Source: a virus
Virus record (IMG/VR): IMGVR_UViG_3300010885_014667
Location: 1 to 39,162 of that record
Length of the DNA stretch: 39,162 nt
Reading direction: 5' to 3' (one strand)
Shown: positions 25,123 through 32,697 of the stretch, piece after piece
Position numbering within the stretch: the first letter of the stretch is position 1
Layout of the letters: each line of letters opens with the position of its first letter
Notes under the pieces: generated by a model
Seen by the model: the letters and a program-made list of their open reading frames with translations, nothing else
The model's database searches: none
What the model was told of the DNA's origin: nothing
Translations under genes and position numbers: made by a program

Positions 25123-25151
25123 ATTTTATAGGGATATACCCCTATTGACAA
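25123..25151 (-). promoter_or_regulatory. Leftward promoter P1 with an inverted repeat in its spacer
   Basis: On the minus strand TTGTCA (25146-25151) and TAAAAT (25123-25128) are 17 nt apart. The spacer is almost exactly filled by the perfect inverted repeat ATAGGG-ATATAC-CCCTAT (25128-25145), as expected of an operator. The conserved palindrome at 25156-25180 lies directly upstream. Together with P2 it would restart transcription of the DNA polymerase block after the terminator at 25191-25210. Confidence 0.65.
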
Positions 25152-25155
25152 AGCA

Positions 25156-25180
25156 ACATTCAGACGCTATGTCTGAATGT
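25156..25180. repeat. Inverted repeat copy 1 (ACATTCAGAC family)
   Basis: Perfect 10-bp arms ACATTCAGAC/GTCTGAATGT around GCTAT. It lies directly upstream of promoter P1 and downstream of the terminator at 25191-25210 as read leftward. It is the best-preserved copy of the family and the only one next to a clear promoter. Confidence 0.85.
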
Positions 25181-25190
25181 GGCAATAAAA

Positions 25191-25210
25191 AAGCCACCCG
25201 AAGGTGGCTT
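25191..25210 (-). terminator. Rho-independent terminator of the upstream leftward block
   Basis: The stem AAGCCACC/GGTGGCTT closes a CGAA loop (UUCG on the minus strand) and is followed by six U residues in leftward transcripts. It ends the block that begins at 35769, about 170 nt beyond the stop codon at 25379. Confidence 0.85.
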
Positions 25211-25378
25211 AGTAATGCTTTGGAGGATTTCATAAATCAAAACTAGGTTAAGCAGATTACGCCCTTGTGCGTTAAATGTTGTTTGCCCGTGTATATACAT
25301 CTGCCATATATAGTTCACACAACCGTGAAAGGAAATTACTATGAAAGCAACTTCCGAATTAGTATAACCTAACTTACG

Positions 25379-26251
25379 TCAGGGAGCAATAAAAAACATA
25401 CCATCTTTAAACTTGCACCCTATATGGCTATACCCCTCGCCTTCAGACAATACTTTAAACATAGCAAACTTCTCCTGAATAGCCGTAGGCAGATCATCGT
25501 AGTGTTTATAGTGCGTAATACTATCCTGTTCTAGAGAATATAAAACAAGACTACTGTCGGCTTTGACATTGATGCCGTAGCCTAGCTTAGCATCAAACGC
25601 AGTCTTCAAATCGTTCCAATTCTTATATATCTCACATTTGATATTGTGCTTTTTTATATCTTTATTAACTAAACTAAAAAAGGTAGATGACATAGAGATT
25701 GTTGGTTCTCCCCTAAGCCGTGCCTCATACCCAAGCATAGCCATAAGTGAAATCTCGTCATCAACACTAAAGTCCCACCGCACCTGATTCTTATGGCTAT
25801 TGTGCATTGACGATATGTTATCTCGGATACTTTTACCGATTAACTCTTTTAACTCGTCGTCTAGTCTAGAAACAAGTGTCTTCTTTGCAACGCGTAAAGC
25901 TACCTTCATATCTTTGGCTTGCACAGCCTCACGATTACCCCTTTCTTTACGAATACGAAAGCTTTGGACTTCATAGACAGGTTCAGAACTACCACCACGA
26001 TACCGAGTAGTAACTCCGATAGCACCCACTTCCTCACCATTCTCTACAACTTTAATGCGACGAATAAATCTACTAGTCGTTACCGTCGTTCCGTTGCCCG
26101 AGTTTTTCCGTACTTCAATAGTGCAATCGTTGTCGACAATAAAGTCATACAGAGGTTTAGCTTTATACAATGCCTGTGCAAACCCCTCTAGACCATCAAT
26201 ATAGGGAGCGTCTTTGTACTCTTGCTTTAAGTTTGATTTATTTATGTTCAT
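25379..26251 (-). CDS. Unknown phage protein next to the DUF3150-like gene
   Basis: This 290-residue basic protein is not recognised. The first third is beta-like (CTIEVRKNSGNGTTVTTSRF, then VYEVQSFRIRKERGNRE). The middle is helical (VALRVAKKTLVSRLDDELKEL) and the end is compact (HIGCKFKDGMFFIAP). AAGGGAAG lies just before the ATG, which follows the DUF3150-like gene by 9 nt. It is therefore the last gene of the ATPase/VWA block before the terminator. Its position suggests a partner of that set. Confidence 0.7.
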   Translation of the reverse strand: MNINKSNLKQEYKDAPYIDGLEGFAQALYKAKPLYDFIVDNDCTIEVRKNSGNGTTVTTSRFIRRIKVVENGEEVGAIGVTTRYRGGSSEPVYEVQSFRIRKERGNREAVQAKDMKVALRVAKKTLVSRLDDELKELIGKSIRDNISSMHNSHKNQVRWDFSVDDEISLMAMLGYEARLRGEPTISMSSTFFSLVNKDIKKHNIKCEIYKNWNDLKTAFDAKLGYGINVKADSSLVLYSLEQDSITHYKHYDDLPTAIQEKFAMFKVLSEGEGYSHIGCKFKDGMFFIAP

Positions 26252-26260
26252 ATACTTCCC

Positions 26261-27130
26261 TTAAAAGTTAAACTTAGACAGAATGTCATCAACCTTAGCC
26301 TTGACTGTTTCTCTAGCAACAAAGCTTTCTCTGAGGTCGTCGGCATCATGGTTATTAATAGCGTTCTCCAACTCGGTGCGTGCCTGTTCCATGTTAGCGT
26401 CTTTGGTAAGGTTAAAGTGTTTAAGCAGCGACGTTAACTCCACAGCATTCTCTACTAGGGAGTCCCTAAATATTTTCTTCTCACCTTTCTCGTTGTCAGC
26501 CAGCCTTTCACTCATACGCATGAGGCACTCATGTAACCTAGTCCACGCATCTTTCATAGCGTTGTTAAGTCGCTCGTTGTAGATACCTTCGCATGACGCA
26601 ATGATCTCAGCCTTAGCTTCTTCACCAATGTCAACTCGGAAATCCCCCGCCATCGGCACAGGCAAGTAGTTCACATTAAACTTAAACTTTCTCGCAATGG
26701 TGTCGGCTTCGGGATACTCTGACCTATCGAACAACTCGCCCAACTGAAAAGCGGCGGCACTCACTAGGTTAGGATATGCAATGATGAACTTATCCACTAA
26801 TGCCATGTAGTTCTTCTCAAGCGTAGCCAACTGCGACTTATAGGTTAAGAAGTTACTCATCGGCAGTAATCGTAGTCCGTTGTCTGACCAAGGTAATGTT
26901 TGAGATAAGTGCCATGCTCTAGCCGTTGCCGCATACTTTGTTATGGTGTCAAGAAACCCTGTACCCGCTAAGAGGTTCTTGTTGTAGTTACCCGCACGAG
27001 TCTTCGTGCCCTTATCAAAGTCTACTTGCGTAGATACCTTCTTATCCAGTTTTCTAGCAGTCCATGTGCTTATGGACATCTCTACTAACATAGCTGATGA
27101 TGCGATTGAGATACTGTTGTCTTGTTGCAT
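26261..27130 (-). CDS. DUF3150-like protein, partner of the ATPase/VWA pair
   Basis: Read from the ATG at 27130, with a GAAAGGAATTACC ribosome-site sequence, this protein has 289 residues. It is mostly helical, with blocks SISTWTARKLDKKVS, LPWSDNGLRLLP, YPNLVSAAAFQLGELFDRSEYP and a charged helical C-terminus (LENAINNHDADDLRES). The pattern fits DUF3150, a family seen beside CobS-like ATPases and VWA proteins in phages and plasmids. Its role is not established. It may be the substrate or adaptor of that ATPase. Palindrome copy 2 lies 23 nt upstream. The DUF assignment is moderately sure. Confidence 0.65.
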   Translation of the reverse strand: MQQDNSISIASSAMLVEMSISTWTARKLDKKVSTQVDFDKGTKTRAGNYNKNLLAGTGFLDTITKYAATARAWHLSQTLPWSDNGLRLLPMSNFLTYKSQLATLEKNYMALVDKFIIAYPNLVSAAAFQLGELFDRSEYPEADTIARKFKFNVNYLPVPMAGDFRVDIGEEAKAEIIASCEGIYNERLNNAMKDAWTRLHECLMRMSERLADNEKGEKKIFRDSLVENAVELTSLLKHFNLTKDANMEQARTELENAINNHDADDLRESFVARETVKAKVDDILSKFNF

Positions 27131-27152
27131 GGTAATTCCTTTCGATTGTTGT

Positions 27153-27185
27153 GGCAACATTCAGACACGATGACTGAATGTTGCC
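27153..27185. repeat. Inverted repeat copy 2
   Basis: Perfect 12-bp arms GGCAACATTCAG/CTGAATGTTGCC around 9 nt. It fills the gap between the VWA gene (stop 8 nt away) and the start of the DUF3150-like gene. It has no U-run, so it is not an ordinary terminator. Confidence 0.85.
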
Positions 27186-27192
27186 GTTGGGT

Positions 27193-28422
27193 TTACTCTA
27201 CATGAACTACTTTACCTACTACTGAATTACTATCAAAGCGGGAGTTGCCTTTGATGCACCACATGACGGGAGAGTTAATCACACCCCACGCAGATATATC
27301 CGAATCAATATACCCGTCGGTTAACATGATCACGCACTCAGGTTCAAGTGTTTCCTTTTGCATAAACTTAGGCACGCAGTCAGGATTAGTTCCACCACCA
27401 CCCTTAGGCTTAGTCGATTCGGTTAACCCCATCAGTTCACTACCTTGATACACCTCATGCGATGCAACCCGAGTATCCCAATACAACAGATCAATCTTCT
27501 CGGGACTTACTTCTTCGCAGATGCACTTCACCTCGCTAAGAAACTGAGAGAGTTCTTCTACACCAATAGAGCCTGATGTATCAATACCTACTAATATAGA
27601 ACCAACCTTCTCGTCGTAGCTTGACGGCATAATAATATCCATGCTGATGTATCGCTTGTGAAGACGCTTCCATGTTGTTTGGTCTTTACCTTGCGTGGTA
27701 GTTTTAACAAAGTCACGCAACGCTTCTTTCCAATCAACCTTAGGAGTGAGTAAGTCATGTAGTTCTCTAGAAACATCTCCGCCTAGCTTACCCGCTAAGA
27801 TTGCCCCTTGACGCAATGCTTTCTCGACCTCGTTAGTGATCTCGTCTTTTTCCTCTTGGGACATTTCTTTTGCCCCTTCCCAATCGTGCGAATCAAACCC
27901 CTCGCCAGTTCCCTCTCCTTCTTCGCCACCATCACCGCTACCACCACCCCCACCGCCACCACCATGTTCTTCTTTAAGAAGTCTAAAGATTTGAGCCGCA
28001 TCCATACCCCGATACTTCTCGTCAATCAAGCCCATGATTTCACCTTCCTCATCAACAGGCATTTCAGTATCGTGCCCATGCGGGTCGTAGTCACGGATTT
28101 GTAGATTGATAACATAGTCACAAGCGGCATTTGCCAAGCGTGGGTTTTCCTTCGCAAGCTTTTCCCATACAGTTAAGTGACGATAAGCCTTGTGCATATT
28201 CTCATGCAATATTAAGAAAGCAAGTGCCTTGTCAGTTAACCTATTGATAAACTTGCGACCATAGACAACATCAACACCATTAGTCTTAGCCGTTGGCTCA
28301 TCGTCAGATACCGATACCTTGCCTACCATAAACAAACCCGAGAACATGCAAAAGTTCTTGTGCTTCATTAACTGCACATGGGTGCGTTCAATGCGTTGTT
28401 CTGCTGATAACTTGCTCATCAT
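27193..28422 (-). CDS. VWA-like protein with N-terminal metallopeptidase-like domain
   Basis: This 409-residue protein resembles the DUF2201-type pairing of a putative metallopeptidase domain with a VWA-like domain. Residues 65-110 carry ILHENMHKAYRH with HExxH at 73-77, then ANAACDYVIN (possible third ligand D102). A Gly-rich linker (154-175) follows. The VWA fold from about 270 has a complete MIDAS metal site: DTSGS at 281-285, T345 in GGGGTNPD and D369 in MLTDG. Such proteins pair with MoxR-type ATPases, encoded here by the AAA+ gene at 29652. ATG codons at 28422 and 28419 are both possible. The substrate is unknown. Confidence 0.85.
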   Translation of the reverse strand: MMSKLSAEQRIERTHVQLMKHKNFCMFSGLFMVGKVSVSDDEPTAKTNGVDVVYGRKFINRLTDKALAFLILHENMHKAYRHLTVWEKLAKENPRLANAACDYVINLQIRDYDPHGHDTEMPVDEEGEIMGLIDEKYRGMDAAQIFRLLKEEHGGGGGGGGSGDGGEEGEGTGEGFDSHDWEGAKEMSQEEKDEITNEVEKALRQGAILAGKLGGDVSRELHDLLTPKVDWKEALRDFVKTTTQGKDQTTWKRLHKRYISMDIIMPSSYDEKVGSILVGIDTSGSIGVEELSQFLSEVKCICEEVSPEKIDLLYWDTRVASHEVYQGSELMGLTESTKPKGGGGTNPDCVPKFMQKETLEPECVIMLTDGYIDSDISAWGVINSPVMWCIKGNSRFDSNSVVGKVVHVE

Positions 28423-28651
28423 TTTCTTCCTTTTCTAAGTTTTTAATTCCATCTTCAAATACTTCAACCGCTTGACTAAACAAACGCAACAACTCAACCC
28501 CTGTCATGTTTGCCTGAGTAAGTGCCGTTGATACCAACATAGATACAAGGACAGATAAAACTACCTCGATCTCTATATTTTCTTGGGTAAATAAATCCCC
28601 CACCTTATCCGCTAACTTCTCGGCTTTGATTTGTATATCTGTTTGTTTCAT
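28388..28651 (-). CDS. Small helical protein between regulator and VWA gene
   Basis: This 87-residue protein has a hydrophobic helix (IEVVLSVLVSMLVSTALTQA) at about residues 28-47 and a charged tail rich in Glu. Its start overlaps the upstream stop by 4 nt and its end overlaps the VWA gene by 35 nt. It may be membrane-associated. The function is unknown. Confidence 0.65.
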   Translation of the reverse strand: MKQTDIQIKAEKLADKVGDLFTQENIEIEVVLSVLVSMLVSTALTQANMTGVELLRLFSQAVEVFEDGIKNLEKEENDEQVISRTTH

Positions 28652-28836
28652 GTACCTATCTCCTTCTTTCGTTTAGTTAAATACTTAGTGACACTACTAG
28701 CTACCACACGGCGATGACCCCCTCGGGTAATGAAGAACTTAAACTCACCCTCGTCTATCATCTTTTGAACTGTGCCTAATGATAGGCAGATAGCTTTTGC
28801 CACCTCCCTTGAAGTCATAAAGATTTCTTGTTTCAT
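28648..28836 (-). CDS. Excisionase/MerR-like DNA-binding protein
   Basis: This 62-residue protein matches the short winged-helix pattern of excisionase and MerR-type binders: MTSREVAKAICLSLGTVQKM, then FFITRGGHRRV. There is no integrase in the window, so it is more likely a small regulator than a true excisionase. A strong GAGGAGGAAG ribosome site overlaps the end of the upstream gene. It is a candidate for binding the repeated palindromes near this operon, by inference only. Confidence 0.8.
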   Translation of the reverse strand: MKQEIFMTSREVAKAICLSLGTVQKMIDEGEFKFFITRGGHRRVVASSVTKYLTKRKKEIGT

Positions 28837-29165
28837 ACTTCCTCCTCATCTAGCCAGTCGTACCAATCTGTGCCTACTACCCACTCTTCCTTAAAATCCC
28901 CCGAGGAATACAAAGCACTTGCCACATTGAACATCGTGTCAATCAACTGATCTTTACGAACTAATGTCCACTCCTCGGAGAAAAACCCATCAAAGTTTTT
29001 CTGTGCTTCTTCCCATACTTTATCCCAAGTAGTATCCCAGTCAGTCATGTCATACTCACCTACATAGTGACCAGCATCTTGCTCAGTACCAAGGGCATAC
29101 CATTTAATCTTGCCGTTGTCATGGGGTATCCCACTTTCTTCTTTCCAGTTTTTCATATCGTTCAT
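28833..29165 (-). CDS. Acidic Trp-rich unknown protein
   Basis: This protein of about 110 residues is very acidic and rich in Trp and Asp (EYDMTDWDTTWDKVWEEAQ, then VVGTDWYDWLDEEEV). AGGAG is 6 nt from the ATG at 29165, and the ATG at 29168 is the alternative. It is not recognised. Its charge resembles DNA-mimic or inhibitor proteins, but that is only a compositional remark. Confidence 0.65.
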   Translation of the reverse strand: MNDMKNWKEESGIPHDNGKIKWYALGTEQDAGHYVGEYDMTDWDTTWDKVWEEAQKNFDGFFSEEWTLVRKDQLIDTMFNVASALYSSGDFKEEWVVGTDWYDWLDEEEV

Positions 29166-29175
29166 CATCTACTCC

Positions 29176-29430
29176 TTATTTATAACGCATCATTGGACAA
29201 TCGGGAACACTAAAGCGAATCTTAGGCATACGCATACGAGCCGTATCTAACATATACTCGTTCAACCCACTTCTCAAACGATTAAGCCGTCTATCCATCT
29301 TGGCATAGCAACTAGCCCTTAAGCGTTTCAGCTTACGACCTTTCGGTCTTTTGTCAGGGTGTCGCATACTGTAATTGATGTAGGCTATCTTCTCTTTACG
29401 AACTCCCACTCCAGCTAATCTTCTAGTCAT
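29176..29430 (-). CDS. Very basic small protein
   Basis: This 84-residue protein is rich in Arg and Lys (RPKGRKLKRLRASCYAKMDR, then LNRLRSGLNEYML). It starts at the ATG at 29430, which overlaps the upstream stop by 8 nt. The frame is open further upstream to 29466 but lacks a better start. It probably binds nucleic acid. The function is unknown. Confidence 0.6.
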   Translation of the reverse strand: MTRRLAGVGVRKEKIAYINYSMRHPDKRPKGRKLKRLRASCYAKMDRRLNRLRSGLNEYMLDTARMRMPKIRFSVPDCPMMRYK

Positions 29431-29641
29431 AATTTTTTCCTGTTCGATCAAAATATTCATCGGCATACTCAGTTACATCTTTCTTAAAATTCTCAATCGT
29501 ATACTTCTCGTTGATTAAGTCCGTTAGTAAATCCAAGAAAGAGTCGGCATCTAAGTTATCACTACCCACCCAATCTTCTACCATTGATTTTGTTATGCCC
29601 CCGTGATACTCAGGGTTTTGAGTAAACAATCCATCTTTCAT
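29423..29641 (-). CDS. Small acidic unknown protein
   Basis: This 72-residue protein (MKDGLFTQNPEYHGGITKSM, then DADSFLDLLTDLINEKYTIE) is acidic and mostly helical. AAGGAGAAATAA precedes its ATG, which lies 10 nt after the AAA+ gene's stop. The function is unknown. Confidence 0.65.
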   Translation of the reverse strand: MKDGLFTQNPEYHGGITKSMVEDWVGSDNLDADSFLDLLTDLINEKYTIENFKKDVTEYADEYFDRTGKNYD

Positions 29642-29651
29642 TTATTTCTCC

Positions 29652-30746
29652 TTAAAATAAGTATTGGTTTTCACGCATCCAAGTTACGAACGATTGGCTA
29701 GTAAGGAATAACTTTTTCTTCTCGTCATTCTTCATACCAGTCAAGCAGAACACAGACTGCAATTCTTTAGGTGTCCGCTTGAGATACTCAAAGAACTTAC
29801 TGATAGTCGTGCGGTCTACCCGCTGAACTGCACTAAAAGCTAGTAAGCACAAAGCGGCGGGTGAGGCGGGGACTTTAGCGTTGTTGGGGTCTTTGCAGAT
29901 TTCGTCCCAAGTCGGAAGCGAGTCGGCGACTTCAACATAAGCCATAAGGTCACGGGCTGCGGGTGCACCGATAGTCCCTTCTAAAGCACAAAGCGTTGCG
30001 TTAGTTGTTACACCTGCCCTGCTCTTAAGAATACTCGATGCTCTAGCAAGGGATCGTGGCGAAACAAAAGACTTCTGTGCTTCCTTAGGGTTAAAGATAT
30101 ACTTGTTACCCGCCTGTCCACCATCAAGGTAAGACGCTAATGCTTGCGGTGTTTCTTTAATCCATACTAGAACCTCAGGTGCGATGTCATTCTCGACAGC
30201 CCATGCACCCCAAGAGTCAGAGTCAATAGAGCCATCACCATTAAATCCCGCCGTAGGTTTCTTCACATTCACAACAGAGATACGATTACGGCTATGTGCC
30301 ATCATGTTATCGCCAACACCATCGCCTGTGTAGTTACCCGCCGTTACGACAATATCTTCGGGGTGTAGTGGGATACCCATAATCATGCGTGGTTCGTTAA
30401 GCATAGGGTGTAACATATTCTTTACTGCGTTGTGTGCTTTCGTAAACTCGTCAATGAAGATAACCTTCGGCTCATCAAGATGGAAACCCCATTGCTCATT
30501 AGGGTAAATACGGGTGGTCTTGGTGCTATGGTCAGGGATTGGAATACCTAGTTCGCCCAGTTCAATATTCGGTGCGTCAATATAGATACCTTTAAAGCCT
30601 GTGCGTTTAACTATGTTCTTAAACATAGAGGTTTTGCCTACCCCCGGCTCACCCATAAGGTGAACTGTTCCGCTAGAACCAAGTGATATAACTAAGTCCT
30701 CGGCTTCTTTGAGGGTGGCGGTGCGATTTAAGAATACTTCTGACAT
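29652..30746 (-). CDS. MoxR/CobS-like AAA+ ATPase
   Basis: This 364-residue ATPase starts at the ATG at 30746, after a GAAAGGATTTACC ribosome-site sequence; a TTG at 30761 is also in frame. Walker A GEPGVGKTS lies at 32-40, Walker B VIFIDEFTKA at 95-104, sensor 1 TAGN at 135-138 and an arginine-finger-like HSRNRI at 151-156. The order and the DEF box resemble MoxR/CobS-type AAA+ proteins, which remodel targets together with VWA partners. A VWA gene lies about 1.2 kb downstream in the same operon. Palindrome copy 3 lies 32 nt before the start. Target and role in infection are unknown. Confidence 0.85.
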   Translation of the reverse strand: MSEVFLNRTATLKEAEDLVISLGSSGTVHLMGEPGVGKTSMFKNIVKRTGFKGIYIDAPNIELGELGIPIPDHSTKTTRIYPNEQWGFHLDEPKVIFIDEFTKAHNAVKNMLHPMLNEPRMIMGIPLHPEDIVVTAGNYTGDGVGDNMMAHSRNRISVVNVKKPTAGFNGDGSIDSDSWGAWAVENDIAPEVLVWIKETPQALASYLDGGQAGNKYIFNPKEAQKSFVSPRSLARASSILKSRAGVTTNATLCALEGTIGAPAARDLMAYVEVADSLPTWDEICKDPNNAKVPASPAALCLLAFSAVQRVDRTTISKFFEYLKRTPKELQSVFCLTGMKNDEKKKLFLTSQSFVTWMRENQYLF

Positions 30747-30777
30747 GGTAAATCCTTTCAAGGTTTGTTTTGGTTAA

Positions 30778-30804
30778 CACATTCAGACACTATGTCCGAT
30801 TGTG
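30778..30804. repeat. Inverted repeat copy 3 (imperfect)
   Basis: Left arm ACATTCAGAC, spacer ACTAT, right arm GTCCGATTGT, with two mismatches to the perfect arm. It lies in the gap between the stop at 30813 and the start of the AAA+ gene. Confidence 0.75.
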
Positions 30805-30812
30805 GGTGCTAC

Positions 30813-31757
30813 TTATTGCCGAAAATACTTGGCGTTCCTATCAAAAAAGTGATACCCGATAGGCATAGGTACTACTACAAATGCTTCTTCTTTAAACTGA
30901 TACTTCAGTATTTCTGCAAATGCCTTGGCAAACTGAGAATTTGTAATGCGACCCTTGTAATCCCCAAACGCATGACCAATCCGCATGACTGCGTCGTAGG
31001 CTAACTCCAAATCCCCAGATTGGTTAAACTCATCTAGTTGTTTAAAAAGGTGTGTTCTGTTCTTAATGCACTTGTCATTACTCCAATGACTCCAAGTTAA
31101 GCCACTATCTGACCAAGTTCTACCGCTGACTTCTATCTTAGGGTCGATCAATAGCATGTTGCACCCATACTCGAGGAACTTCTTATACTTTCTGCGTAGT
31201 GCGTTAAGTGCCTTGCGGTTAGCGTTATACTTAAACTCTTGCACAGGGTTGACCACAGTAAAGGCGTTCATCATGCCCCCGTTAGTCTGAACCATGTTGC
31301 CCGTCGGCTCAAAACGCAGTCGGCGTTTATCTTCTGAGTCAAGGTAGTAGTCCATGCCATCAGCGTAGTTGCGGAAATACCATTTGCCGTCGAGTGAAGT
31401 GAATGTCCCAAGGCGGTTTTGAAGCGTGTAATTTATGAAGCTTTGCGTGGTCGGACTCCGATACCCGCCAGTTCCCACCTCAATAGAGCCATCATCGAAC
31501 CATTCAACACAGTCGGTGCGATATAACCTAGCGGTATAAGTCTCTTGCCATCTACCCAAAGGGTTACCCACTTCCTCGACAGACTTCATGTGCTTTACTA
31601 TGCGGTGATCTGCATAACGACGATTACTACCCAATGGACGCACATCTTCTTTACGCCCACGGATTGGCGTTGTATTTGCATACCAATCTTTTGCTTCTTT
31701 GAAACTACCGATAGGCTTTAAGCCTGCTGAATTACCAAATCCCCAAGTCATGGTCAT
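30813..31757 (-). CDS. Unknown phage protein upstream of the AAA+ ATPase
   Basis: This 314-residue protein is not recognised. It has aromatic-rich stretches (GKWYFRNYADGMDYYLDSED, then SGLTWSHWSNDKCIKNRTHL) and a basic helix (ALNALRRKYKKFLEYG). Its start overlaps the upstream stop by 4 nt (ATGA). Its position just before the ATPase gene makes it a candidate substrate or partner of that set, without direct evidence. Confidence 0.7.
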   Translation of the reverse strand: MTMTWGFGNSAGLKPIGSFKEAKDWYANTTPIRGRKEDVRPLGSNRRYADHRIVKHMKSVEEVGNPLGRWQETYTARLYRTDCVEWFDDGSIEVGTGGYRSPTTQSFINYTLQNRLGTFTSLDGKWYFRNYADGMDYYLDSEDKRRLRFEPTGNMVQTNGGMMNAFTVVNPVQEFKYNANRKALNALRRKYKKFLEYGCNMLLIDPKIEVSGRTWSDSGLTWSHWSNDKCIKNRTHLFKQLDEFNQSGDLELAYDAVMRIGHAFGDYKGRITNSQFAKAFAEILKYQFKEEAFVVVPMPIGYHFFDRNAKYFRQ

Positions 31758-32236
31758 ACTCCTTCACTAAATAAATGTTTAACTGGATTTACTTCTACTG
31801 CGGGTGCTTGAATATCAAACTGCCTTATTACATCTACTGGATTCTCGTAGTCATAGGGGTTCTCACCCCAATTCTTTTCTTCATAGTCGTCAGCGTTCTC
31901 GCCAAGCCGTTGCATAGTTATAGCTAAGGATTGGTATTTGTCATGGGTCTGCATTTCCTCGAGCAAATTACCGAGTCTATTCAATGCCCTTTCGGACTCG
32001 TCATACCACTTAACCGATATAAAATGCCAAGTTAGTTGCACCACAGGGTCGTTGGACTCGATAGCCTCGTAGTAAAAACTAACATCAGCACTATTTAAAT
32101 CGTCCCTATCTACCAACAAATGCCATGCCCCCGCAATCTGCTCGGTGGTCTCGGTTAGGCGATATGCGTTAAGCAAGTCTTTAACCTCTTGCTTTTCCCC
32201 TGTCAGGGTTACAGATGTGTTACTGTAATATCCCAT
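31754..32236 (-). CDS. Unknown phage protein beginning MGYYSN
   Basis: This 160-residue acidic protein begins MGYYSNTSVTLTGEKQEVKD, an opening I have seen in small phage and plasmid proteins with an alternating beta-helix core (VVQLTWHFISVKWYDESE). The C-terminus is Pro- and Val-rich. AAGGGG precedes the ATG. The function is unknown. Confidence 0.65.
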   Translation of the reverse strand: MGYYSNTSVTLTGEKQEVKDLLNAYRLTETTEQIAGAWHLLVDRDDLNSADVSFYYEAIESNDPVVQLTWHFISVKWYDESERALNRLGNLLEEMQTHDKYQSLAITMQRLGENADDYEEKNWGENPYDYENPVDVIRQFDIQAPAVEVNPVKHLFSEGV

Positions 32237-32239
32237 GAT

Positions 32240-32452
32240 TTACCCCTTAAAAACTAGATAAACTGCCCCTACTGCACTACCGAGCACAATCATTACCCAA
32301 AGAAAGCCAAGAATTGCATTGCCTAAGAAGTCTAGGGTTAGCTTCACATCAGACTTAAAGCTTTGTATTGCACAAGCATACTGTGCGTCTCGGTTGGCTT
32401 CGCTTACTGTGCGAGGGATTGGGGTTAAATTCTTTTCCATTGGTGTTCTCAT
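32240..32452 (-). CDS. Small single-pass membrane protein
   Basis: This 70-residue protein has a soluble N-terminal part and a long hydrophobic C-terminal segment (AILGFLWVMIVLGSAVGAVY) that should span the inner membrane once. The start overlaps the upstream stop by 4 nt. Palindrome copy 4 lies about 12 nt before it, inside the upstream gene. Possible roles (inhibition, exclusion, lysis control) cannot be told apart. Confidence 0.65.
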   Translation of the reverse strand: MRTPMEKNLTPIPRTVSEANRDAQYACAIQSFKSDVKLTLDFLGNAILGFLWVMIVLGSAVGAVYLVFKG

Positions 32453-32697
32453 TTGGTTACTCCACTTTCGGTCAGGTTGTCTGAATGTTCCACGCTTAAA
32501 AGGATAGTTATTGCCTCGTCCAGTTTTTTGCCGTAGATGCTTTTTAAATCAATGATGGTTTGAGCCGTCTTGTTGCGTAGCATGGCACTTGCCCCACCAG
32601 TTTTTACCTCAAAAAAGATACGAACCAAGGTCTCTTGGTCAGCCGTGCTATCTATCAGGTGTGCAATGTTCAGTTGCAGTTGTTTAAGTTTGCTCAT
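32449..32697 (-). CDS. Small helical unknown protein
   Basis: This 82-residue protein starts at the ATG at 32697, overlapping the upstream stop by 4 nt. The longer frame to 32775 would run over the upstream gene and reads as its shadow. It is helical (KLKQLQLNIAHLIDSTADQE, then AITILLSVEHSDNLTE). Its last codons contain palindrome copy 4. The function is unknown. Confidence 0.6.
   Translation of the reverse strand: MSKLKQLQLNIAHLIDSTADQETLVRIFFEVKTGGASAMLRNKTAQTIIDLKSIYGKKLDEAITILLSVEHSDNLTESGVTK
32464..32488. repeat. Inverted repeat copy 4, degenerate and inside a coding end
   Basis: Right arm GTCTGAATGT is intact (32479-32488). The left arm ACTTTCGGTC has three changes from ACATTCAGAC. 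Unlike the other copies it lies inside the last codons of a gene, where it encodes EHSDNLTESG. Confidence 0.6.

Larger units (their letters stand above)
25072..25378. other. Intergenic control region between the two leftward blocks
   Basis: These 307 bases hold, from right to left, a terminator, palindrome copy 1 and tandem leftward promoters P1 and P2. On the plus strand there is also a weak promoter-like pair TTGCCC-N18-TATATA (25283-25312). It is followed by a GAAAGGAAATTACT ribosome-site sequence and an ATG at 25341 that opens only 8 codons (MKATSELV, stop at 25365-25367). No longer gene is visible. Confidence 0.6.

Noticed and set aside
25129-25231. A leftward frame starting at 25231 and crossing the terminator and palindrome copy 1
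   Set aside because: It runs through the terminator hairpin and the palindrome, and its residues look arbitrary.
28648-28836. Evidence of lysogeny from the excisionase-like protein
   Set aside because: No integrase, attachment site or CI-type repressor is visible; a small regulator is more likely.
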